The notes beneath the pieces were generated by a model. It made no database searches. It was not told where the DNA came from and was given only the letters and a program-made list of their open reading frames with translations. Shown here piece after piece: positions 34,654 through 44,419 of a stretch of 64,000 nt of DNA. This DNA comes from Bacillus sp. B1-b2. GTDB lineage: Bacteria > Bacillota > Bacilli > Bacillales > Cytobacillaceae. Every line of letters begins with the position of its first letter. Positions within the stretch are counted from its first letter, which is position 1. Both the position numbers and the translations under genes were made by a program. The stretch spans positions 124,001 through 188,000 of the forward strand of contig NZ_WEHU01000005.1 in NCBI RefSeq assembly GCF_009183415.1. Reading direction: 5' to 3'.

Positions 34654-36144
34654 ATGATTAAAAAGAAGCTAGGAGTACTTTTCATTATCACATTAACTAT
34701 GTTGCTACTTGGCAGTGGAAACTTGGCTGCACTTTCTCCTGTATATGCTAATAATACTGTGCATACTGATTCATTTTTACTGACCTTACAAAAATTGTTA
34801 GAGACAGAATCGGAATTACAAGGAAGCTTGGCAGGTATCAGTATTAGAGATAGAGAAGCAGGAGAACTATTATTTGAAAATATGGCCGATGTAAGATTAG
34901 CACCAGCATCAAATATGAAGCTATTTACAGCAGCAGCAGCTCTCCAAATTTTAGGGGAGGATTATTCATTTATTACAGAAGTTTATGGTGATGGAAAAGT
35001 AGAAAAAGGTACTTTAAAAGGGAATCTATACATAAAAGGGAATGGAGATACTAGTCTTTCACCAGAAAATCTTGATAAGTTGGCGCAAAACTTAAAGAAA
35101 GATGGTATCTCCGTAATAGAAGGAGACATAGTCGCAGATGATAGCTGGTATGATCAAGAGCCGTACTCGGTAGATTTAGCTTGGAGTGATACTACAACCT
35201 ATTATGGTGCACCTGTCTCCGCTTTAACACTGTCACCAAATAAAGAGTATGATGCTGGTACAGTTTTACTCCATTTAAGACCTTCAGATGAAATAGGGGA
35301 GAGTATTGAAATTGATTCGGAACCTAACACAAATGAACTAAAAATCATTAATAATGCAATTACAGTTAAAGAAGAAAACAAAAATACAATAAAAGTGGGT
35401 AAAAAATATAACAGTAAAGAAGTCATTATTGAAGGAGAACTACCAATAAACACTAAAGTGGTAAAAGAATGGGTTCCTATTGATGATCCTACTAGTTATA
35501 CTTTAGATATTTTCCGGCAATCTCTTGAAAAACAAGGAATTAAAGTAACGGGAGAAGCATTCAAAGGAACGACACCACAACTCGCTTCACTTCTAACTAC
35601 ACATAAATCTATCCCGTTATCAGAGCTATTAGTTCCTTTTATGAAATTAAGCAATAATACCATTGCAGAAACATTAGTGAAAGAAATGGGAGTGGTAAGA
35701 TTAGGGGAAGGTAGTTTTGAAAAAGGATTAATAGCATTAACCGATGAACTTGAGACTCTTTCTGTACCAACCTCTAATATGCTTATTCGTGATGGTTCAG
35801 GTGTTTCTCCTATTGATTTAGTCACTGCAAACGACATCACATTGTTGCTATATTCTATTCAAAAACAAGGTTGGTTTCCAACCTTTATGACTTCTTTACC
35901 TATTTCAGGAGAAGAAGATCGATTAGTAGGTGGAACATTAAGAAATCGACTAAACTCAGAAAATACAAAAGGAAAAGTTTACGCTAAGACTGGAACATTA
36001 TCTGCTGTTAGCTCTTTATCAGGGTATGTAGAAAGCAAAAATGGCAAAGAATATATTTTCTCTATTCTATTCAATCATTTAGTAGATGAGGAAGAAGGAA
36101 AAATAATAGAAGACAAAATAATAGAGTTATTAGCCTCTTACTAA
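34654..36144 (+). CDS. dacC: D-alanyl-D-alanine carboxypeptidase/endopeptidase, PBP4 (S13) family
   Basis: 496 aa from the ATG at 34654, with AAGGAGGG upstream; an in-frame TTG 21 bases earlier is inside the site region. An N-terminal signal peptide leads into the penicillin-binding fold with Ser86-x-x-Lys89 (PASNMK), Ser333-Asn-Asn and Lys445-Thr-Gly. The large insertion between the first two motifs is typical of class C PBP4/DacC. It trims or cleaves peptidoglycan peptides outside the membrane. The symbol is given by family; B. subtilis DacC is the nearest well-known member. Confidence 0.88.
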   Translation: MIKKKLGVLFIITLTMLLLGSGNLAALSPVYANNTVHTDSFLLTLQKLLETESELQGSLAGISIRDREAGELLFENMADVRLAPASNMKLFTAAAALQILGEDYSFITEVYGDGKVEKGTLKGNLYIKGNGDTSLSPENLDKLAQNLKKDGISVIEGDIVADDSWYDQEPYSVDLAWSDTTTYYGAPVSALTLSPNKEYDAGTVLLHLRPSDEIGESIEIDSEPNTNELKIINNAITVKEENKNTIKVGKKYNSKEVIIEGELPINTKVVKEWVPIDDPTSYTLDIFRQSLEKQGIKVTGEAFKGTTPQLASLLTTHKSIPLSELLVPFMKLSNNTIAETLVKEMGVVRLGEGSFEKGLIALTDELETLSVPTSNMLIRDGSGVSPIDLVTANDITLLLYSIQKQGWFPTFMTSLPISGEEDRLVGGTLRNRLNSENTKGKVYAKTGTLSAVSSLSGYVESKNGKEYIFSILFNHLVDEEEGKIIEDKIIELLASY

Positions 36145-36172
36145 GATAGATACAGAGCTAAGTAAAAATAGA

Positions 36173-36216
36173 AAGAGCAATGGAAGAATTTCTTATGAAT
36201 ATCTTCCATTGCTCTT
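36173..36216. terminator. bidirectional terminator between convergent genes
   Basis: Perfect 15-bp stem (AAGAGCAATGGAAGA and complement) with a 14-base loop. Confidence 0.8.
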
Positions 36217-36221
36217 ATATG

Positions 36222-37163
36222 TTAATTCTCTATTGACTTAGCTAGTTCCGTAATATAGGTAAAGAATTCTTCTGGTTGAACGGAGTAAACTACTGAAACT
36301 GGACGACCGTCTTTATGTTCCAATGTTCTTCCTTGTGAAGGAGATTCTGTTAGCACGATAGAAGAGACTTTCTTCATTTCTACGAGTTCAGGCTTTCCAA
36401 TGGTCGCAGTAGTAAGAACATCCCATAAATAGTAGGTAGAGTTTGTTTCAACATGCACTAATGGAGGGCATGCTGCATAGCATTGGCCGATAAAATCAAG
36501 ACCAGTATATTTGCGTAAGGATGCCCAGTGATTTCGGACAGAAACTGTTAAGGGTACTTGATTGGTGCTTTCTAATGCTATCATTTCTATTTTTATGGAA
36601 CTATTCCAGACCGTAGCAACTGCCTCTGGGTCCCAAAAGGCATTCCATTCAGCTGTTCCATCATGTTCAGGCTCTTGAACATTTCCTACTTCTAAGAATG
36701 TTCCACCCATCCAGACTAATTTTTCTATTTTATCTTGTATATCAGGAGCTATTTCAATTGCTCTAGCAAGATCAGTTAAGGGACCTGTAAACAAAAGAGT
36801 TGTTCTTTCTGTATTTTCTCTTACACACTTAATTAAGTGTTCATGTGCAGGTAAAGTGCTCATAGGAGCTTCTACTTTACCACTCTCATTTAGTAGAGGT
36901 AGAGCATCTACATAGAAGGTATGCATACGCCAGTCTTTAGGAAAGGGATTGATACCACGAGAATTGGATTTAGCGACTTCTATATTACCATTTCCAAAGC
37001 GATCGATAATTTTTCTGCTTGCACTTATGCCTGGCTCTAGATAGCCGTCTGCTGGAATGACGGAAACTCCTGTTAAGGCTACATCCTCCATTTGTAATAA
37101 TAAAAAGAGAGAAACTAAGTCATCGATACCTGCATCATGGTTAAAATATACTTGTTTTTTCAT
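36222..37163 (-). CDS. nucleoside hydrolase (inosine-uridine preferring type)
   Basis: 313 aa from the ATG at 37163; AGGAG lies 8 bases upstream, whereas the in-frame GTG at 37172 is too close. The N terminus FNHDAGIDDLVSL corresponds to the calcium-binding DTDPGIDDA motif of the family but is unusual in its first residues. LLFTGPLTDLARAI and the C-terminal VLTTATIGKPELV are typical. It hydrolyses the N-glycosidic bond of nucleosides for salvage. It is a lone gene with no transporter adjacent. Confidence 0.85.
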   Translation of the reverse strand: MKKQVYFNHDAGIDDLVSLFLLLQMEDVALTGVSVIPADGYLEPGISASRKIIDRFGNGNIEVAKSNSRGINPFPKDWRMHTFYVDALPLLNESGKVEAPMSTLPAHEHLIKCVRENTERTTLLFTGPLTDLARAIEIAPDIQDKIEKLVWMGGTFLEVGNVQEPEHDGTAEWNAFWDPEAVATVWNSSIKIEMIALESTNQVPLTVSVRNHWASLRKYTGLDFIGQCYAACPPLVHVETNSTYYLWDVLTTATIGKPELVEMKKVSSIVLTESPSQGRTLEHKDGRPVSVVYSVQPEEFFTYITELAKSIEN

Positions 37164-37289
37164 ATGTATCACTCCTGCTTCATTGATAATTGTATAGCTG
37201 ATTAATTACATTACTTTTTACTATAAAGATGGGTATGAAGTAAATCTGATAGCTAAGCTATAACAAATGCTAAAACAGAAGAATCAAAA

Positions 37290-37907
37290 CTATTTTCTTC
37301 CAAAATCTGCTTTAATCTCTCCATAATTATTTGTATCCCATTTAAGTATTTTATTGGTATAAGAATGGGTAGCTAGCCACTTTTCTGCACTTTCTATCAT
37401 ATTCCACAATTTTTCTGTTCTTTCATCACGAAAAAGGGTAGTATTAGCTTTTTTATTTCGCACCCATGCAAGAGCAGTCATGCTATCACTATAGATGGTG
37501 GTAGCTTTTCCTTCCTTTTCCAGGTGTGATAATGCATGAACAATCCCTAAAAATTCTCCAATGTTGTTGGTGCCAAGGACTGGTCCAAAATGAAAGATTA
37601 CTTCTCCTGTCTTTGTGTGCACCCCACGATATTCCATTAATCCAGGATTCCCACTACAAGCTGCATCCACAGATATACTATCTTCTTCAATTGGTTCTAA
37701 TTTTTTATGTATCGTATTTTTTGAGGATTTTGAGGTACTAGTTTCATTTCTTCCTTTAGCAAATGCTTTTTCTGCTTCTGCAAGGGAAGGGAATGACTTA
37801 AATGAAGCTCCTTTAAAGCCTTTTGTTTGTTTTTCACATTCTGCCCAAGTTTGAAAAATTCCAGGTTTAAATCCTTTCCAAACTACATAATATTTTTTGC
37901 CTGCCAT
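37290..37907 (-). CDS. rnhA: ribonuclease H1 with N-terminal hybrid-binding domain
   Basis: 205 aa. Residues 1-50 form the RNA-DNA hybrid-binding domain (KYYVVWKGFKPGIFQTWAECEKQTKGFKGASFKSF), followed by a linker and the RNase H fold. The four acidic catalytic positions are seen: Asp in SVDAACSGNPG, Glu in NNIGEFLG, Asp in YSDSMTALAWV and Asp in the C-terminal KADFGRK. AGGAGG precedes the ATG. It removes RNA from RNA-DNA hybrids in the cytoplasm. B. subtilis lacks an active enzyme of this type, but it is common in other bacilli. Confidence 0.92.
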   Translation of the reverse strand: MAGKKYYVVWKGFKPGIFQTWAECEKQTKGFKGASFKSFPSLAEAEKAFAKGRNETSTSKSSKNTIHKKLEPIEEDSISVDAACSGNPGLMEYRGVHTKTGEVIFHFGPVLGTNNIGEFLGIVHALSHLEKEGKATTIYSDSMTALAWVRNKKANTTLFRDERTEKLWNMIESAEKWLATHSYTNKILKWDTNNYGEIKADFGRK

Positions 37908-38079
37908 TGGTTTCCTCCTTAATATCCATCGTTGTTACTATATCATAGGCTGATTTAATTTTGAAACATAATACATAAGGTAAATGGGCTTGAAATAGTT
38001 TTAGTATTGCTTCTGTAATAATTCCACTCAAATAGTAAATTCTAAATTTATTGTAAGTAATTGAAGGAGGAGATATAGT

Positions 38080-38502
38080 ATGAATTGGTTGATTTATGCT
38101 CTTTTATCCGCAGTGTGTGCAGCGTTTGTTAGTATTTTTGGAAAGATAGGATTACAAAATATTGATTCTAATACAGCTACAGCGATTAGAGCGATTATTA
38201 TGGCTATCTTTCTCATGATTGTCGTTGCTATAGAAGGTAATTTAAATAAAATTCCTGTTATCTTAGCAGATAAGAAAAATATTATATATATTGTTCTAAG
38301 TGGCATTGCAGGAGCTAGCTCGTGGTTATTTTATTTTTTAGCTCTAAAATCAGGAAAAGTCACACAAGTAGCACCAGTAGATAAATTAAGTGTTGTGCTT
38401 GCAACTATAATCGCTGTACTTTTCTTAAGTGAAAAAATCAGCTTATGGAATGGGATTGGCATAGCTTTTATTACAATTGGCGTAATTTTAACAACCATAT
38501 GA
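38080..38502 (+). CDS. single-EamA-domain DMT transporter
   Basis: 140 aa with about five membrane helices, one EamA repeat rather than the usual two: WLIYALLSAVCAAFVSIFGKIGL, NTATAIRAIIMAIFL, GIAGASSWLFYFLALKSG and KLSVVLATIIAVLFLSEKI. Such half-size proteins work as dimers. The substrate is unknown. AGGAGGAG lies before the ATG. Confidence 0.85.
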   Translation: MNWLIYALLSAVCAAFVSIFGKIGLQNIDSNTATAIRAIIMAIFLMIVVAIEGNLNKIPVILADKKNIIYIVLSGIAGASSWLFYFLALKSGKVTQVAPVDKLSVVLATIIAVLFLSEKISLWNGIGIAFITIGVILTTI

Positions 38503-38599
38503 TAATAATTCTACTAAATAGTTAAGAATCTCCAGATTTAGTCGATATAAAGGACAATCTATTAAAAATATATGAAGTGTTTGAATGGAGATTTATAAT

Positions 38600-40813
38600 A
38601 TGCAAAAAAACAGTAAAGCAAAATGGATTATAACCCTTTGTTTTTTTGTTATTTGTTCTTTCTTGGTAAACTTATTTCATCCTGATAAGTCAATTTTACT
38701 CATCCTCCATTTTATGTTAGATATGGCTATCATATTTACTCTGATTGTGATAATTAAAAGAATTGCAAGTATGTTCTCAGAATTATCACATAGTAATAAA
38801 AAATTACAATCTATATTTGAAGCAACTGATATAGCTATATGGTTTCATGACTTACGGTCAAATAATCTTCTGATTACCTCGGGAATCGAGAAGATATATG
38901 GAAGATCATTAGAAGAGTTTCAAAGCAATATTAGCCTATGGAGAGAAGTAATACATCCTGATGATTTAAAGATTATACAGTTTAGAGAAGAACATTTAAG
39001 AGAAAAAAACCAGGAAATTATCAGTGTATATCGAATTATAAAGCCTGATGGTAAAATTCGTTGGATAAAAGATCGAGGTAGTGCTGTATTTGATGTTATG
39101 ACAGGCGAAATGATGGAATTTACTAGTGTACTAATTGACATAACGGATAGTAAAGAAAATGAAGATAAGTTTAGTACATTAGTCGATATGTCACCAGATA
39201 TTATTGCTTTAATTAAAGATTTCCACTTTCTATATATCAATAATGCAGGAAGTAAAATACTAGGGTCAAAAACGTCATATGATTTAATCAATCGGCCAAT
39301 TAGTGACTTTTTTTCTAACGAAACATATGAATATATTGTAGATACATTTAATAAAGCAAATGAAACTGATAATATCATGCTAGATTTAGAGTTAATCACC
39401 CTTCAAAAACAAAAGATAAATTTAGAAATTTCCTGTATGCCCATTCTCTTTGGAGGTCAGCGTACTGTCTTAGTGTTTGGAAGAGATGTTACTTCAAGGA
39501 AAAAAGCAGATTCCATGATTAAAGAATTAGCTTATAAGGACACATTAACAGGTCTGCCAAACAGAAATAGTTGTTTAGACTATCTTAATGAGAAGCTCAA
39601 TAAAAATGAAATAAATTCCATGTCTATTCTTTTTATAGATTTAGATCAATTCAAACGAATTAATGATACAAAAGGGCATAGCACAGGGGATGTAATCTTA
39701 GAAAAAGTAGCAGACCGCTTACAATCTGTATTGGATGAAAAGGATTTTGTTTCTAGATTTGGCGGAGATGAGTTTTTAATTTTATTAGAGAATAAAACAA
39801 AAGAAGAAACAACTAATATATCAAAGGTAATTATAGAAGAATTTGCTACACCGATTCATGTAGATGAGGATGAATTCTTTGTAACGCCAAGTATTGGTAT
39901 AAGCCTGTTCCCATCTGATGGAACGGATCAAGAAACATTAATTAAGAATGCAGATGCTGCTATGTATTTAGCAAAAGATTTAGGGAAAAATAATTATCAA
40001 TTTTACTCCTCTTATCTTGCTGAGAAAAGCTCTAGAAAAATGGAACTAGAAATGGCTTTAAGAAAAGCCATAAAAAAGAAAGAATTATCGTTGTTTTATC
40101 AACCGCAAATTGATGTAAAGACAGGGAAGATTTCAGGGGTTGAAGCATTACTTCGCTGGAAACATCCTAAGTATGGGTATGTTTCTCCAGGTGAGTTTAT
40201 CCCGATAGCAGAAGAAACCAATTTAATGTTCTCTATTGGAGAATGGGTCATAACAGAAGCATTCACCCAAAAGAAAAAGTGGGATGAATGTGGTGCAATT
40301 CATTTGAAATTAGCAGTCAATATTTCTGCCAAACAGTTTCAATATAATGAATTTCTGCACTTTTTAGAGACTGAGATAACTAGATTACAATTAGATACAG
40401 CAAATATCGAACTAGAGATAACAGAATCAGTTATGCAAGATATTGATAGTGCTAAATTAATTTTATGTCGAATTAAAAAGCTTGGTTTCCTTATTTCTAT
40501 TGATGATTTTGGTAAGGGATACTCCTCCCTAAGCTATTTAAAATCTTTACCAATAGATATTATAAAAATTGATAAAGATTTTATTGATGATATTGAAAAT
40601 CCCATCCATCAAGGTTCACTTGCTAAAGCAATCATTGATATGGGACATAATATGCATTTTTCTGTTATTGCAGAAGGCGTAGAAACAAAGGAACAACTAA
40701 AATTCCTAACTATACATCAATGTGATTTAATTCAAGGTTACTATTTTAGTAAACCATTACCATGGAATGAATTAGAACTATACTACATGGAACAAATGAA
40801 TAAACGCTCTTAA
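38600..40813 (+). CDS. membrane PAS-PAS-GGDEF-EAL c-di-GMP turnover protein
   Basis: 737 aa from the ATG at 38600, with GGAG 9 bases upstream. Two N-terminal membrane helices come first, then two PAS domains (about 70-185 and 190-305), a GGDEF domain with GGDEF at 388-392 and an EAL domain with EAL at 515-517. The phosphodiesterase metal and catalytic residues are present (NISAKQF, ELEITES, DDFGKGYSS, IKIDKDFI, AEGVET). Both cyclase and phosphodiesterase look competent; no RxxD inhibitory site precedes the GGDEF. Confidence 0.92.
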   Translation: MQKNSKAKWIITLCFFVICSFLVNLFHPDKSILLILHFMLDMAIIFTLIVIIKRIASMFSELSHSNKKLQSIFEATDIAIWFHDLRSNNLLITSGIEKIYGRSLEEFQSNISLWREVIHPDDLKIIQFREEHLREKNQEIISVYRIIKPDGKIRWIKDRGSAVFDVMTGEMMEFTSVLIDITDSKENEDKFSTLVDMSPDIIALIKDFHFLYINNAGSKILGSKTSYDLINRPISDFFSNETYEYIVDTFNKANETDNIMLDLELITLQKQKINLEISCMPILFGGQRTVLVFGRDVTSRKKADSMIKELAYKDTLTGLPNRNSCLDYLNEKLNKNEINSMSILFIDLDQFKRINDTKGHSTGDVILEKVADRLQSVLDEKDFVSRFGGDEFLILLENKTKEETTNISKVIIEEFATPIHVDEDEFFVTPSIGISLFPSDGTDQETLIKNADAAMYLAKDLGKNNYQFYSSYLAEKSSRKMELEMALRKAIKKKELSLFYQPQIDVKTGKISGVEALLRWKHPKYGYVSPGEFIPIAEETNLMFSIGEWVITEAFTQKKKWDECGAIHLKLAVNISAKQFQYNEFLHFLETEITRLQLDTANIELEITESVMQDIDSAKLILCRIKKLGFLISIDDFGKGYSSLSYLKSLPIDIIKIDKDFIDDIENPIHQGSLAKAIIDMGHNMHFSVIAEGVETKEQLKFLTIHQCDLIQGYYFSKPLPWNELELYYMEQMNKRS

Positions 40814-40814
40814 G

Positions 40815-40878
40815 AAACGATTGCTTTTACAAAAATCTTTCATCTATGAAAAGATTTTGTAAAGGCAATCGTTTTATA
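40815..40878 (+). terminator. long hairpin terminator after the GGDEF-EAL gene
   Basis: AAACGATTGC and GCAATCGTTT plus inner TTTACAAAA and TTTTGTAAA strands form a stem of about 25 bp followed by TTTTA. It starts at the stop codon. Confidence 0.8.
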
Positions 40879-40995
40879 CTTCTTATTACTATTTTTAGAA
40901 AAATCGTTTATACTAACTAATAATTAGGCAATATAATGTTGGTGAAAGAGCCAAAATATTGTACTTGGAAAATATACATAAAGCTGGTGATGTAA

Positions 40996-41925
40996 TTGGT
41001 TTGTCAATCAAATGAAGAATTAGAACTACTATTAGAAGAAGCTAAACAATATACAAAAAACGGAAAAGTTGCAGATTATATACCTGCTCTCAAAAAAGCG
41101 AACCCTGAGGATTTATCAGTAGCTATTTATAAAGCAGATGGAACATGTTATTATGCAGGATGTATATCTAAGAAAATCACTCTGCAAAGTATATCTAAAG
41201 TGATTACATTAGCATTAGCCTTAATAGAATGTGGCGAAGAATACGTGTTTCAAAAAGTGGGATACGAGCCAACAGGAGATCCCTTCAATTCAATTGTTAA
41301 GTTAGAAATGAGTAATCCCTCGAAACCACTTAATCCAATGATTAATGCTGGTGCTCTTGCAGTAACTCATATGATTCAAGGAAGTTCTGTCGATGAGCGT
41401 CTAGACAGAATTCTTGACTTTGTTAAAAAATTGTCTGGAAATAATGAGATTGAATATTCCGAGGAAGTAGCTCAATCTGAATTTGATACCTCTCACTTAA
41501 ACAGAGCACTTTGCTATTTTATGAAACAGCACGGAATTATTAATGAAGATGTGGAAGAGCTTTTAGATCTATATACAAAGCAATGCTCCATTGAAGTAAA
41601 CTGTTTAGATTTAGCACGAATTGGGATAGTATTTGCTCTAGATGGAAAAAATCCAGAAACAAATGAGCAAATTATGCCTCCACATGTTGCAAGAATATGC
41701 AAAACATTTATGGTTACTTGTGGAATGTATAATGCATCTGGTGAATTTGCGGTTCGTGTCGGAATTCCAGCAAAAAGTGGTGTTTCTGGAGGGATTTTAG
41801 GAGCAGTTCCTAATCGTTTTGGAATTGGTTTATCTGGTCCAGCATTAGATGATAAAGGGAATAGTGTAGCAGGATTAAAGCTACTAGAATTACTTGCTAA
41901 TAAGTATCAATTAAGCATGTTTTAA
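40996..41925 (+). CDS. glsA: glutaminase
   Basis: 309 aa, serine-dependent glutaminase with a beta-lactamase-like fold. The catalytic SxxK is Ser65-Ile-Ser-Lys68 in [38 protein letters not shown] and the late [18 protein letters not shown] are typical. It deamidates glutamine to glutamate in the cytoplasm. The start is TTG at 40996 with GGTGA upstream. In B. subtilis a transporter (glnT) adjoins; here none does. Confidence 0.92.
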   Translation: MVCQSNEELELLLEEAKQYTKNGKVADYIPALKKANPEDLSVAIYKADGTCYYAGCISKKITLQSISKVITLALALIECGEEYVFQKVGYEPTGDPFNSIVKLEMSNPSKPLNPMINAGALAVTHMIQGSSVDERLDRILDFVKKLSGNNEIEYSEEVAQSEFDTSHLNRALCYFMKQHGIINEDVEELLDLYTKQCSIEVNCLDLARIGIVFALDGKNPETNEQIMPPHVARICKTFMVTCGMYNASGEFAVRVGIPAKSGVSGGILGAVPNRFGIGLSGPALDDKGNSVAGLKLLELLANKYQLSMF

Positions 41926-41940
41926 AGGAAATAAAAAGGA

Positions 41941-41996
41941 GAGCGAACTACCTCTGTATTCACAAGACGTGAATAAGTGGTAGTTCGCTCTTTTTT
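41941..41996 (+). terminator. terminator after glsA
   Basis: Perfect 12-bp stem GAGCGAACTACC/GGTAGTTCGCTC with an inner hairpin TATTCAC/GTGAATA, followed by TTTTTT. Confidence 0.9.
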
Positions 41997-42063
41997 GATT
42001 AACTCATTCTCTCTTCGGGTAACCTAAAATTATAGGTAAAAAGGTAGAAAGGAGAACAAATAA

Positions 42064-42873
42064 ATGAGCTTAACACCAGAAGAGCGCATTGAACTGCATG
42101 GATTTAATAATTTAACTAAATCTTTAAGCTTTAATATGTATGATATTTGTTTTACACGGACAAAAGAAGAACGAGAAGCCTACTTACAATATATCGATGA
42201 ACAATATAATGCGGATCGCCTGACAAACATTTTAAAAGATGTATCGGATATTATAGGTGCGCATGTATTAAATATAGCGAAACAGGATTATGAGCCTCAA
42301 GGTGCAAGTGTCACACTACTCGTTTCTGAAGGACCTATAATAGAAGCTCCGAAAGAAGCGTTTGAAGAATCTCCTGGACCTCTTCATCCTGATTCGGTAG
42401 TTATGCATTTAGATAAAAGTCACATTACCGTACATACTTATCCTGAATACCATCCAGACGAAGGGATTAGTACTTTTCGAGCAGATATTGATGTTTCAAC
42501 ATGTGGAGAAATTTCTCCGCTTAAGGCTTTAAATTATCTTATACATTCCTTCGATACCGATATTATGATATTAGATTACCGAGTTAGAGGCTTCACACGT
42601 GACATCAATGGACACAAACTATTTATAGATCATGAAATCAATTCTATACAGAACTTTATTCCAGAAGAAATAAAAAAACAATTTGATATGATAGATGTGA
42701 ATATTTACCAAGAAAATATCTTTCATACAAAATGCAAACTGAAACAGTTTGATTTAAATAATTATCTCTTTGGATATACAGAAGATGCTTTATCACATCA
42801 AGAACGAAACTTTATTACGGAAAAGCTAACAGAAGAAATGAATGAAATTTTTTATGGGAAAAATATTAAGTAG
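42064..42873 (+). CDS. speD: S-adenosylmethionine decarboxylase proenzyme, long (E. coli SpeD-like) form
   Basis: 269 aa, matching the enterobacterial SpeD type rather than the short SpeH type (about 126 aa) of B. subtilis. Landmarks are [49 protein letters not shown] with self-cleavage expected between Lys118 and Ser119 to make the pyruvoyl group, and [29 protein letters not shown]-like blocks. It provides decarboxylated AdoMet for spermidine. No spermidine synthase gene lies in the window. Confidence 0.93.
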   Translation: MSLTPEERIELHGFNNLTKSLSFNMYDICFTRTKEEREAYLQYIDEQYNADRLTNILKDVSDIIGAHVLNIAKQDYEPQGASVTLLVSEGPIIEAPKEAFEESPGPLHPDSVVMHLDKSHITVHTYPEYHPDEGISTFRADIDVSTCGEISPLKALNYLIHSFDTDIMILDYRVRGFTRDINGHKLFIDHEINSIQNFIPEEIKKQFDMIDVNIYQENIFHTKCKLKQFDLNNYLFGYTEDALSHQERNFITEKLTEEMNEIFYGKNIK

Positions 42874-42894
42874 ACACCTTTTTTAAGCATTAGG

Positions 42895-42922
42895 TAGTGG
42901 TTATTTATACCACTCCTTTTTT
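42895..42922 (+). terminator. terminator after speD
   Basis: Stem AGTGGT/ACCACT with a 7-base loop, followed by CCTTTTTT. Confidence 0.75.
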
Positions 42923-43090
42923 ATGTAACAAAAACTATTTCTCTCATTATTAATAGAAGGTACATGTAGTCTCATACATTATTTTTGCATATTTATACTA
43001 ATAATTCTATTATTAATCACTTTTTTCTAGTAAAATAAAGAAAATCTAGTAAACTAGTAAGTAGAAAAAACAAATGAGGTGCAAGTGAAC

Positions 43091-44260
43091 ATGAAACAAA
43101 ACATCCTAGACACAATTCAAGAAAAGGAAAAGATGTTTAAAGAAATTAGTATTTATATTGGAGAAAATCCAGAGCTTGGACATGAAGAATATAAAGCTTC
43201 CAAAATTTTATCAGACACATTAAAAAAACATGACTTTCAAGTAGATATGGGTACTTGTGATTTAGCTACCGCTTTTAGAGCTGTGTATGATAGTGGAAAA
43301 GAAGGTCCAACTATAGGATTCATGGCTGAGTATGATGCTTTACCAGAGTTAGGACATGCTTGCGGGCATAACTTAATTGGTACAATGTCTATTGCAGCTG
43401 CTATTGGATTAAGTAAAGCTTTAGAGGAAACAGGTGGTAGAGTAATCGTGTATGGTACTCCTGCAGAAGAAACAAAAGGTGGGAAAGTTACCATGGCAGA
43501 GAATGGTATCTTTGAAGAATTAGATGTCGCTATGATGGTACACCCACTAGATAACTATGTAAAGAGTGGATCCTCTCTTGCAATGGATGCCATACAATTT
43601 GAATTCTTTGGAAAAGCTGCTCATGCCGCTGCAAGTCCGCATCATGGCATCAATGCATTAGATGCTGTTCTACAAACGTTTAATAGTATTAATGCATTAA
43701 GACAGCACGTAACATCAGATACAAGAATTCACGGAATCATAAAAGAAGGTGGCACAGCTGCTAATATTGTTCCAGATTATGCTGTAGCTCAATTTTATGT
43801 ACGTGGAGCAAAGAGAGAGTATGTAAATGAATTGGTGAAGAAAGTCATTCAATGCGCAGAAGGAGCAGCTTTACAAACTGGTGCTACCTTAAAGACCTCC
43901 AATTACGAGTTTTCTTATGATGATATGATTACAAATGAAACCCTATCAGAGGTTTTTTCAAAACAACTAGTAAGCTTAGGTGTTGCAGCTGAAGATATCT
44001 TAGAACAAAAAGATGGTACAGGATCACTAGATATGGGAAATGTAAGCCAAGTAGTACCTTCTATTCATCCATACGTAAAAATTTGTAATGAGGAATATGC
44101 ATGTCATACGCATGAATTTAGAGAAGCAGCTATGTCAGAACAAGGTAGAGATGCTATGATACTAGGTGCTAAATCTATGGCTTTGACAGGGTATGAAATA
44201 CTAACTAATAAAGAATTGTTAATCAACATTAAAGAAGAATTTCAGTTAAAAAGAATTTAA
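43091..44260 (+). CDS. M20 family metallopeptidase (AbgB/ACY1L2-like amidohydrolase)
   Basis: 389 aa from the ATG at 43091, with GAGGTG about 9 bases upstream. M20 metal motifs are AEYDALPELGHACGHNL and YGTPAEETKGGK, followed by the lid domain (AAHAAASPHHGINALDA) and HTHEFREAA near the end. The ACGHN wording and p-aminobenzoyl-glutamate hydrolase-like flow suggest cleavage of an N-acyl or dipeptide amide. It is a single gene. Confidence 0.88.
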   Translation: MKQNILDTIQEKEKMFKEISIYIGENPELGHEEYKASKILSDTLKKHDFQVDMGTCDLATAFRAVYDSGKEGPTIGFMAEYDALPELGHACGHNLIGTMSIAAAIGLSKALEETGGRVIVYGTPAEETKGGKVTMAENGIFEELDVAMMVHPLDNYVKSGSSLAMDAIQFEFFGKAAHAAASPHHGINALDAVLQTFNSINALRQHVTSDTRIHGIIKEGGTAANIVPDYAVAQFYVRGAKREYVNELVKKVIQCAEGAALQTGATLKTSNYEFSYDDMITNETLSEVFSKQLVSLGVAAEDILEQKDGTGSLDMGNVSQVVPSIHPYVKICNEEYACHTHEFREAAMSEQGRDAMILGAKSMALTGYEILTNKELLINIKEEFQLKRI

Positions 44261-44287
44261 TATAATTTAAGACAACAGATGCTTTTT

Positions 44288-44350
44288 CTGATTAAGTGAA
44301 TAACTAGATTTATTACTAGTTATTCACTTAATCAGAGAGCATTTTTTTAT
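44288..44350 (+). terminator. long hairpin terminator after the M20 gene
   Basis: Perfect 20-bp stem (44288-44307 and 44316-44335), followed by GAGAGCATTTTTTTATTTT, which can extend the pairing with GCTTTTT on the 5' side. Confidence 0.9.
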
Positions 44351-44419
44351 TTTAGGCTTCAAATGTTAGATATGTGGGTAGAATTACTTCATAACAAGTT
44401 GAAGAAGAAGGTGAAAGCT

